Assembly (NCBI GenBank): GCA_021816775.1
Contig: JAKAXA010000020.1
Location: forward strand, 1-55,988
Direction: 5' to 3'
DNA: 55,988 nt
Origin: Pseudomonadota bacterium
GTDB taxonomy: Bacteria > Pseudomonadota > Gammaproteobacteria > Steroidobacterales > Steroidobacteraceae
Within the stretch, counting starts at the first letter, position 1. Every line of letters begins with the position of its first letter. A program made the position numbers and the translations under genes. The notes beneath the pieces were generated by a model that ran no database searches, was not told the DNA's origin, and saw nothing but the letters and a program-made list of their open reading frames with translations. Positions 8,694-15,525 of the stretch are shown here, in pieces.

Positions 8694-10034
8694 CTAGGGC
8701 ATCTTCCCCTGCAGGGCGCCGAGCATCTGCCGCAGCCGCCCGCCGCGCATCTGCTTCATCATGCGCTGCATCTGCTGGAACTGCTTCAGCAGCCGGTTGA
8801 CGTCCTGGACCTGAACGCCCGCGCCGCGGGCGATGCGCCGCCGGCGCGAGCCGTCGATGATGCCCGGCGAGAACCGCTCGCGCGGGGTCATGGAATTGAT
8901 GATGGCGATCTGGCGCCTGACGTCGCGGTCGCCCTGCTCCGGCGTGACGGCGCCCTTCTGGGCCGCCGCGGGAAGCTTGTCCATGAGCGAGGCCAGGCCA
9001 CCCATCTTCAGCACCTGCTCGAGCTGGGTCCTGAGGTCTCCCAGGTGCAATCCCTTGCCCTTGACCACCTTGCGCGCCAGCCGCTCGGCCGACTCCCGGT
9101 CGACCTGGCGCTGCACCTGCTCGACCAGGCTCACCACATCGCCCATGCCGAGGATGCGCGAGGCCATGCGCTCGGGATCGAAGGGCGCGAGCGCGTCCGT
9201 CTTCTCACCGGTGCCGAGGAACACGATGGGCTTGCCCGTGATCTGGCGCACCGAGAGCGCCGCGCCGCCGCGCGCATCGCCGTCCGCCTTGGTGAGCACG
9301 ACGCCGGTCAGATCGAGCGCCGCCCCGAAGGCGCGCGCAGCGTTCACCGCGTCCTGGCCGGCCATGGCATCCACCACGAACAGCCGCTCCGCCGGCTGGA
9401 CCGCCCGGTCGATCTCGCGCACCTCCTCCATCAGCGCCTCATCGACGTGCAGGCGGCCGGCGGTATCGACGATCAGCACGTCGAACACGCCGCGCCGGGC
9501 CTGCTCGAGGGCCGCGCGTGCGATGGCCGCCGGCGGGGCTGCCGGATCGGCCTGAATGTAGTGCGCCTCGACCTGCTCGCAGAGCCGCTCGAGCTGCAGC
9601 ATGGCCGCCGGGCGGCGCACGTCGGTGCTGACCAGCGCCACGCGCTTCTTCTGCGACTCGATCAGCCAGCGGGCGAGCTTGGCGCTGGTGGTGGTCTTGC
9701 CCGCCCCCTGCAGGCCGGCGAGCAGCACCACGACCGGCGGCTGGGCGCGCAGCTGCCAGCCCGGCCCGCCGCCGCCCATGAGCGCGACGAGCTCGCGGTG
9801 CAGGATGCCGATAAAGGCCTGGCTCGGGGTGAGGCTCTGGGCCACCTCGGCCCCGAGCGCGCGGGTCTTGACCGCCTCGATGAAGGTCTTGACCACCGGC
9901 AGGGCAACGTCGGCCTCGAGCAGCGCCACGCGTACCTCGCGCAGCGCCGCGCCGATGTTCTCCTCGGTGATCCGGCCGCGGCCGCGCAGGGCCTCTACGG
10001 TACGGGACAGGCGGGCTGTAAGGGTTTCAAACAT
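8694..10034 (-). CDS. ffh: signal recognition particle protein Ffh
   Basis: Ffh binds 4.5S RNA and signal sequences and delivers ribosome-nascent chain complexes to FtsY. The 446-residue protein has an N domain (MFETLTARLSRTVEALRG), the GTPase P-loop GLQGAGKTTTSAKLA at about 102, DTAGRL, and TKADGDARGG (G4). It ends in the methionine-rich M domain (QQMQRMMKQMRGG). The ATG at 10034 is chosen because upstream residues are not conserved. It is divergent from the corB-like gene with only 50 bp between the start codons. The gene encoding the YpjD-like protein that sits between these two in E. coli is absent. Confidence 0.98.
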   Translation of the reverse strand: MFETLTARLSRTVEALRGRGRITEENIGAALREVRVALLEADVALPVVKTFIEAVKTRALGAEVAQSLTPSQAFIGILHRELVALMGGGGPGWQLRAQPPVVVLLAGLQGAGKTTTSAKLARWLIESQKKRVALVSTDVRRPAAMLQLERLCEQVEAHYIQADPAAPPAAIARAALEQARRGVFDVLIVDTAGRLHVDEALMEEVREIDRAVQPAERLFVVDAMAGQDAVNAARAFGAALDLTGVVLTKADGDARGGAALSVRQITGKPIVFLGTGEKTDALAPFDPERMASRILGMGDVVSLVEQVQRQVDRESAERLARKVVKGKGLHLGDLRTQLEQVLKMGGLASLMDKLPAAAQKGAVTPEQGDRDVRRQIAIINSMTPRERFSPGIIDGSRRRRIARGAGVQVQDVNRLLKQFQQMQRMMKQMRGGRLRQMLGALQGKMP

Positions 10035-10058
10035 GTGACGAATCCGGTGCGGGCAGCC

Positions 10059-10064
10059 ATTATA
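10059..10064 (-). promoter_or_regulatory. consensus -10 box for ffh
   Basis: TATAAT on the minus strand, 24 nt before the ffh ATG, in the 50-bp ffh/corB gap. The hexamer 17 nt upstream (CAAGTG) is a poor -35 box. Confidence 0.45.
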
Positions 10065-10069
10065 GGGCC

Positions 10070-10076
10070 AAGGAGG
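10070..10076 (+). promoter_or_regulatory. perfect Shine-Dalgarno that fixes the corB TTG start
   Basis: AAGGAGG at 10070-10076 stands 8 nt before TTG 10085. No ATG in this reading frame lies nearby, so this site decides the unusual start codon. Confidence 0.8.
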
Positions 10077-10084
10077 GTCCACAC

Positions 10085-11371
10085 TTGACCGCTGCACCCG
10101 TATCGCTGCTGCTCATCACCCTGCTGTGGCTGCTCGCGCTCATCGCCTTCTCCTCCGGCACGGAGGTGGCGATGCTCTCGGTGAACCGCTACCGCATCCG
10201 CCACCGCGCCCAGAGCGGCCAGAGCACGGCCAAGCTCCTGGAGCGGCTGCTCAGCAAGCCCGAGGACTGGCTGGGCGCGAACCTGGTCATCGTGGCGGCG
10301 GCCAACGTGTTCGCCTCGGCGATCGCCACGCTGCTCGCCGAGCGCACCGGCTACCGCTACGCGGTGCCCATCACCGGCGTGCTGCTCACCATCACGGTGA
10401 TCGTGTTCGGCGAGCTGACGCCGAAGATCTACGCCGCGGCGCACCCGGAGACCGCCGCGCTGCGCGCCGCGCGCATCTACCGGGCGCTGGTGTTCCTCGC
10501 GCGCCCCTTCCTCTCGGTGACCAACGGCATCTCCTACGGGCTGCTGCGGGTGATCGGGGTGGTCAAGACCGCGCCGGCCGGCCAGACCCTCAGCACCGAG
10601 GAGCTGCGCACGGCCGTGGCCGAGGCCGGCCCGATGATCCCGGCGCGCCACCGCCAGATGCTGTTGTCGATCCTCGATCTCGGCCAGGTCACCGTGAACG
10701 ACATCATGATCCCGCGCCAGGAGATCGCCGGCATCGACATCGCGCAGAGCTGGGACGATCTCCTCGCGCAGCTCGAGCGCACCCCGCACACGCGCGTACC
10801 GGTGTTCGACGGGGAGCTCGACAGCCTGGTCGGCGTGCTGCACATGAAGCGCATCGCGCACGAGCTGGTGCGCGGCACGCTCACGCGCGAGCGCCTGGTG
10901 GAGATGGCCCGCTCGCGCGACCCCTACTTCATTCCGGAGGGCACGGCCCTCAACGTGCAGCTGGCGCACTTTCAGCGCAACCGGCGGCGCCTCGCGTTCG
11001 TCGTCAACGAATACGGGGACATCGAGGGACTGGTGACGCTCGAGGACATTCTCGAGGAGATCGTCGGGGAGTTCACCACGGACCCGGCGACCATCTCGCA
11101 CCGCGACATCTATGCCGAGCAGCCGGGCGTGTTCATCATCAACGGCAGCGCGACGCTGCGCGCCGTGAACCGCGCACTGCAGTGGCAGCTGCCGACCGAC
11201 GGCCCGAAGACAGTGAATGGCCTGCTGCTCGAGCGGCTCGAGACCATCCCCTCCTCCGGCACGACCTTGAAGGTGGGGCCGTACCTGTTCGAGGTGCTGC
11301 AGATCGCCGACAACGCGATCAGGACCGTGCGGGTGCGCACCCCGGCGGCGCAGAGCGCGGCGGCTCACTGA
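10085..11371 (+). CDS. corB: CorB-like CNNM/CBS-domain membrane protein (magnesium transport family)
   Basis: This family is linked to Mg2+ (and Co2+) export. The 428-residue product has an N-terminal CNNM domain with about four membrane segments: one at 5-25 including the small-residue SSGTE motif, then about 60-80, 95-115 and 135-150. It is followed by a CBS pair (RTPHTRVPVFDGELDSLVGVLH; VVNEYGDIEGLVTLEDILEEIVG) and a C-terminal CorC/HlyC domain (DGPKTVNGLLLERLE). It resembles E. coli YfjD along its whole length. TTG start with a perfect Shine-Dalgarno. Its last 53 nt overlap the end of the convergent radA gene. Confidence 0.9.
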   Translation: MTAAPVSLLLITLLWLLALIAFSSGTEVAMLSVNRYRIRHRAQSGQSTAKLLERLLSKPEDWLGANLVIVAAANVFASAIATLLAERTGYRYAVPITGVLLTITVIVFGELTPKIYAAAHPETAALRAARIYRALVFLARPFLSVTNGISYGLLRVIGVVKTAPAGQTLSTEELRTAVAEAGPMIPARHRQMLLSILDLGQVTVNDIMIPRQEIAGIDIAQSWDDLLAQLERTPHTRVPVFDGELDSLVGVLHMKRIAHELVRGTLTRERLVEMARSRDPYFIPEGTALNVQLAHFQRNRRRLAFVVNEYGDIEGLVTLEDILEEIVGEFTTDPATISHRDIYAEQPGVFIINGSATLRAVNRALQWQLPTDGPKTVNGLLLERLETIPSSGTTLKVGPYLFEVLQIADNAIRTVRVRTPAAQSAAAH

Positions 11372-12713
11372 AGGCGGCCGCGAGCGCCTCCTCGACCCTG
11401 GCCACCGGCAGCACGTGCAGCCCGTCGATGGGCCTGCGCGGGGCGTTCTCGCGCGGCACCAGCGCGCTCTGGAAGCCCTGCTTGCGTGCCGCCTGCAGCC
11501 GCTCCTCCCCGTAGGCCACCGGACGCACCTCGCCGGTGAGCCCGATCTCCCCGAACGCCACCCGCGTGCCCGGGATCACCCGTTCGCCGAGGCTCGAGGC
11601 GAGCGCGAGCACCACCGGCAGGTCCCAGGCTGTCTCATCGATGCGCACCCCGCCGACGGCGTTGACGAACACGTCGTGCTCCTGGAGCGACACCCCGGCG
11701 TGACGGTTCATGACCGCGAGCAGCATGGCGAGGCGGTTCGCATCCAGCCCCTGCGCGATGCGCCGCGGCGCCCCGAAACGCATCCGATCGACCAGCGCCT
11801 GCAGCTCGATCAGCAGCGCTCGCCCGCCGTCGCGGGTGACCGTGACGATGCTGCCGGCGGCCGGCTGCGCTGCGCGGGCGAGGAAGATCGCCGAGGGGTT
11901 GCGCACCTCGCGCAGCCCGCCCTCGGTCATGGCGAAGAAGCCGAGCTCGTTGACCGCCCCGAAGCGATTCTTGGTGGCCCGCACGATGCGGTAGCGGCTG
12001 GCGGTCTCGCTCTCGAAATACAGCACCGTATCGACCAGGTGCTCGAGCACGCGCGGCCCGGCGATCGCCCCGTCCTTGGTGACGTGCCCGATCAGGAACA
12101 CGGCCGTGGCGGTGCGCTTGGCGAAGCGCACCAGCTCGGCGGCGCACTCCTTCAGCTGCGAGACCGCCCCCGGCGCCGTCTCGAGCGCGCCGGAGGCGAC
12201 CGTCTGGATGGAGTCGATGACCAGCAGCGCCGCGCCGCGCTCGGCGGCGCGCTCGAGAATGCCCTCCAGGTGCGTCTCGGGCAGCACCTCGAGCGAGCCG
12301 GGGGAAAGACCGAGGCGCCGCGCGCGCAGCGCCACCTGGGCGCCGGACTCCTCGCCGCTGGCATAGAGCACCGGGGCGCCGGCGGCGGCATGGGCGGCCA
12401 CCTGCAGCAGCAGCGTCGACTTGCCGATGCCCGGGTCGCCCCCGAGCAGCGTCACGGAGCCCGGCACGATGCCACCGCCCAAGACGCGGTCGAGCTCGGC
12501 GAGCCCGCAGCCGAGGCGCACGAGCGGCTCCCCGGCGGCCTGGAGGGCGAGCGGCGCGGCCGCTGCGCCCGCCGGGCTCGCCCGGCCGGCCGGGCGAGCG
12601 GCGCTCGAGCGCTCGAGCACGTTCCACTCGCCGCAGGCCGGGCAGCTGCCCTGCCATTTCAGGCTCTCGCCGCCGCAGGCGCTGCAGATATAAACGGTGC
12701 TGGCACGGGGCAT
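11319..12713 (-). CDS. radA: DNA repair protein RadA (Sms)
   Basis: RadA is a RecA-like ATPase that drives branch migration in recombination. The 464-residue protein starts MPRASTVYICSACG. It has a four-cysteine zinc finger (CSACG...CPACGEW), a Walker A GGDPGIGKST at about 90, the RadA-specific KNRFGAVNE motif at about 250, and a C-terminal Lon-protease-like domain (FGEIGLTGEVRPV). The ATG at 12713 is preferred to upstream codons because the zinc finger starts right after it. The last 15 or so residues extend beyond the usual end and lie in the overlap with corB. Confidence 0.96.
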   Translation of the reverse strand: MPRASTVYICSACGGESLKWQGSCPACGEWNVLERSSAARPAGRASPAGAAAAPLALQAAGEPLVRLGCGLAELDRVLGGGIVPGSVTLLGGDPGIGKSTLLLQVAAHAAAGAPVLYASGEESGAQVALRARRLGLSPGSLEVLPETHLEGILERAAERGAALLVIDSIQTVASGALETAPGAVSQLKECAAELVRFAKRTATAVFLIGHVTKDGAIAGPRVLEHLVDTVLYFESETASRYRIVRATKNRFGAVNELGFFAMTEGGLREVRNPSAIFLARAAQPAAGSIVTVTRDGGRALLIELQALVDRMRFGAPRRIAQGLDANRLAMLLAVMNRHAGVSLQEHDVFVNAVGGVRIDETAWDLPVVLALASSLGERVIPGTRVAFGEIGLTGEVRPVAYGEERLQAARKQGFQSALVPRENAPRRPIDGLHVLPVARVEEALAAAFSEPPRSAPPGCAPARS

Positions 12714-12808
12714 GGGCAGGCTCGCAGGGGGGCCGGGTGCTACGATGGCCCTCGAGTGGGTAACATCACCGGCTTTTGTGACCCGGCGCTCGGACTCGAC
12801 CGTACGCA

Positions 12809-12832
12809 ATGCTAGCTTATCCCGGCTAGCAT
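12809..12832. promoter_or_regulatory. perfect 8-8-8 inverted repeat upstream of the PP2C gene
   Basis: ATGCTAGC (12809-12816), an 8-nt spacer and GCTAGCAT (12825-12832) form a perfect dyad in the radA/PP2C divergent gap, 65 bp before the phosphatase start and about 96 bp before radA. It could be an operator or an RNA hairpin. The binding factor is unknown. Confidence 0.45.
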
Positions 12833-12896
12833 CGGGGATCGGCTGGTCATGCGTAGCAGAAGAATCAATGGTCTACGAAACGCCTGAGGGCGCTTG

Positions 12897-13721
12897 ATGG
12901 GTTTGAAGAGCAAACTGCGCGTCGTGGGGCTGACCGATACCGGCAAGGTGCGGGAGCACAATGAGGACAGCATCGTCGGCGATGCCGAGATCGGGCTGCT
13001 GGTGCTCGCCGACGGTATGGGGGGGTACAACGCCGGCGAGGTCGCGAGCGGGCTCGCCGTGAAAACCATCGTCACCATGGTGCGCGAGCACCTGGCGCGG
13101 GAGAACCTGCGGTCCGTCGACACCGAGTCCGGTCTCTCGCGCACCAGCATCATCCTGCGCGATGCGATCCACCGCGCCAACAAGATCATCTATCAGACCG
13201 CTCACACCCAGGCCCAATGCGAGGGCATGGGCACGACCGTGGTCGCGGCCCTGTTCTTCGACAACAAAGTGACCATCGCCCACGTCGGCGACTCGCGCCT
13301 GTACCGCGCGCACGGGGCGAAGTTCGAGCGCATCACCATGGATCACTCGCTGCTGCAGGAGCTCGTCGACCGGGGCCTGTACTCGGCCGAGGAGGCGCAG
13401 CGGGCGGCGAACAAGAACTACGTCACGCGGGCGCTCGGCGTCGAGCCGAGCGTGGAGGTCGAGATCCGCGAGATCCCGGTGCAGAAGGGCGAGATCTACA
13501 TGCTCTGCTCGGACGGCCTCTCGGACATGATCGAGGACGATGACATCCATTTAACCATAAACACATTTAGTGCTAATCTTGAGACAGTCGCTAGACAATT
13601 GATTCAGCTGGCTAATGATAACGGTGGCCGGGACAACATCTCGGTCCTGATGGCACACGTGGTGGACCCGTTCCCGGCGAACACCCGGATGCTCGAGAAG
13701 ATCCGCAAATGGTTCAGCTGA
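12897..13721 (+). CDS. PP2C-type serine/threonine protein phosphatase (Stp1-like)
   Basis: A soluble Mn2+/Mg2+-dependent phosphatase removing phosphate from Ser/Thr (family knowledge). All metal-site motifs are present in the 274 residues: REHNEDS near 21, LADGMGG near 37, GDSRLYR near 130, CSDGLSDM near 204 and GGRDNISV near 245. The ATG at 12897 has a GAGGG core 6 nt upstream; a TTG one codon earlier also exists. A double-FHA gene follows after 25 nt, a phosphatase/phosphothreonine-reader pair, but no kinase gene is in view. Codons for residues 217-242 (13545-13622) are strikingly AT-rich, with TTA, ATA and AGA. Confidence 0.93.
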   Translation: MGLKSKLRVVGLTDTGKVREHNEDSIVGDAEIGLLVLADGMGGYNAGEVASGLAVKTIVTMVREHLARENLRSVDTESGLSRTSIILRDAIHRANKIIYQTAHTQAQCEGMGTTVVAALFFDNKVTIAHVGDSRLYRAHGAKFERITMDHSLLQELVDRGLYSAEEAQRAANKNYVTRALGVEPSVEVEIREIPVQKGEIYMLCSDGLSDMIEDDDIHLTINTFSANLETVARQLIQLANDNGGRDNISVLMAHVVDPFPANTRMLEKIRKWFS

Positions 13722-13746
13722 CACCGGGGGTCGGGAGAGTAAGCGC

Positions 13747-14448
13747 ATGGCAAGGTTGATCTTGAGCCTCGACGGCCAGGTGATGGCCGAGTACAACATG
13801 AACAAGGAGCGTTACACCGTCGGCCGGCTTCCCGACAACGACATCCGCATCGACAATGCGGCCGTCAGCGGCCACCATTCGCTGATCATCAATATCCTCA
13901 ACGACTCGTTCCTCGAGGACCTGAACAGCACCAACGGCACGTACGTCAACGGCAAGCTGATCAAGAAGCACGCCCTGCAGCACGGCGATGTGGTCACCGT
14001 CGGGCACCATCAGCTGCGCTTCATGGAGGATGACGAGCAGCAGGACGAGTTCGAGAAGACCATGGTCATCCAGCCCTCGGCGCGGCCCATGCAGGCGCTG
14101 CGCGCGGCGGCCGAGGCGGTCGCGGTGGCCGACGGCAGCAAGCCGCCCGCACCGAGCGCGGGCTCGGCGCCGAGGACGGCCAAACTGCAGGTGCTGTCCG
14201 GAGCCTTCGCGGGGCGCGAGCTCGAGCTCACCAAGACGCTCACCACGCTGGGCCGCCCCGGGGTGCAGGTCGCCGCCATCACGCGGCGCGCCGACGGCTT
14301 TTACATCGTGCACGTCGATGCGGATGAGCCGGACCGCTACCCGGTCATCAACGGCACGCCGATCGGCATGCAGCCGCGGCTGCTGCGCGACAACGACGTG
14401 ATCCAGCTCGCCGGCGTGAAGATGGGATTCTTTCTCGCCGGGGGATGA
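13747..14448 (+). CDS. protein with two FHA domains
   Basis: FHA domains bind phosphothreonine peptides. The 233-residue protein has a complete first domain (residues about 1-95) with the key motif set VGRLPDNDI, SGHHS and LNSTNGTYVNG. A linker of about 40 residues rich in Ala and Pro carries the EKTMVIQ segment, which has a threonine in an acidic context. A second, divergent domain (about 140-233) has LGRPGVQV and VINGTPIG but lacks the full SxxH motif. It lies downstream of the PP2C gene in an apparent operon and abuts the alr stop. It probably transmits Ser/Thr phosphorylation; the partners are unknown. Confidence 0.85.
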   Translation: MARLILSLDGQVMAEYNMNKERYTVGRLPDNDIRIDNAAVSGHHSLIINILNDSFLEDLNSTNGTYVNGKLIKKHALQHGDVVTVGHHQLRFMEDDEQQDEFEKTMVIQPSARPMQALRAAAEAVAVADGSKPPAPSAGSAPRTAKLQVLSGAFAGRELELTKTLTTLGRPGVQVAAITRRADGFYIVHVDADEPDRYPVINGTPIGMQPRLLRDNDVIQLAGVKMGFFLAGG

Positions 14449-15525
14449 TCAGGCGAGCTCGAGCGGCACGCGCTCGCTGACGCCGCAGAGCAGCTCGTAG
14501 GGAATGGTTCCGGCGGCACGCGCCACCTCCTCGACCGGCAGGTCCTCGCCCCACAGCAGCACCGGGGTGCCCACCCCGACGCCATCGATCGCGCTCACCT
14601 CGACCGCGATCATGTCCATTGAGACCCGTCCGACGATCGGGGCGCGCCGTCCCGCCACGCGCACCGGCGTGCCGCTCGGCAGGCTCCTCGGCACGCCGTC
14701 CCCGTAACCCGCCGCCACGATCGCGATGCGCGCATCCCGCTCGGCGCGCCAGTTCGCGCCATAACCCACCGTCTCCCCGCGCGGCACCCGGCGCACCGCG
14801 ATGACGGAGGTCTCGAGCCGCATGACCGGCCGCAGACCGAGCTCGGGTGCCGTACGATCCGGCAGCGGCGAGGCCCCGTAGAGTGCGAGCCCCGGCCGCA
14901 CCCAGTGCCCACCGACCGGCACCGTGCCGAAGATGCCGGCGGAGTTGGCGATGCTGCGCTCGCCGGGGATATCGCGCGTGGCCGCCTCGAAACGCGCCAG
15001 CTGCTCGCGAGTCATGCGGCCGTCCGGATCGTCCGCGGCGGCAAGGTGGGTCATCAGACGGATCTCGCGCAGCTGCGGGCGCAGCGCGCGCAGCTGCTCG
15101 TACGCGGCACGGAACGCCTCGGGACGAAAGCCGAGGCGGTTCATGCCGGTGTCGATCTTCATCCACAGGGCGAGCCGATGCGTATCCGGCTCCGCCGAGA
15201 GCAGCTCGACCTGCAGCGCATCGTGCACCACGAGTTCGAGCCCGAAGCGGCTCGCCTCGCGCAATTGCTCGCGCGTGAACACGCCCTCGAGCAGAACGAT
15301 GGGCGCGCGCACCCCACGCTCGCGCAGCCGCACGCCCTCCTCCAGGCGGGCGACCGCGAGGGCATCGACATTGGGCAGGGCGAGCGCCGTCTGCACCAGA
15401 CCGTGCCCGTAGGCGTTGGCCTTGACCACCGCCATGACTCGCGCACCCGGCGCGCGCGCGCGGATCACCTCAACATTGTGCCGCAGCGCGCCGCTGTCGA
15501 TGACGGCGCGAATCAGCCGGCTCAC
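14449..15525 (-). CDS. alr: alanine racemase
   Basis: Interconverts L- and D-alanine for peptidoglycan, using PLP. The 358-residue protein has K35 in VVKANAYGHG as the PLP lysine, WMKIDTGMNRLGF near 120, the tyrosine motif VGYGANW near 255 (matching catalytic Tyr265 of the Geobacillus enzyme) and VSMDMIAVEV near 300. The GTG start overlaps the dnaB stop by 3 nt (GTGA), so translation is probably coupled to dnaB. It converges directly on the FHA gene: the two stop codons are adjacent with no spacer, so no terminator fits between them. Confidence 0.97.
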   Translation of the reverse strand: MSRLIRAVIDSGALRHNVEVIRARAPGARVMAVVKANAYGHGLVQTALALPNVDALAVARLEEGVRLRERGVRAPIVLLEGVFTREQLREASRFGLELVVHDALQVELLSAEPDTHRLALWMKIDTGMNRLGFRPEAFRAAYEQLRALRPQLREIRLMTHLAAADDPDGRMTREQLARFEAATRDIPGERSIANSAGIFGTVPVGGHWVRPGLALYGASPLPDRTAPELGLRPVMRLETSVIAVRRVPRGETVGYGANWRAERDARIAIVAAGYGDGVPRSLPSGTPVRVAGRRAPIVGRVSMDMIAVEVSAIDGVGVGTPVLLWGEDLPVEEVARAAGTIPYELLCGVSERVPLELA

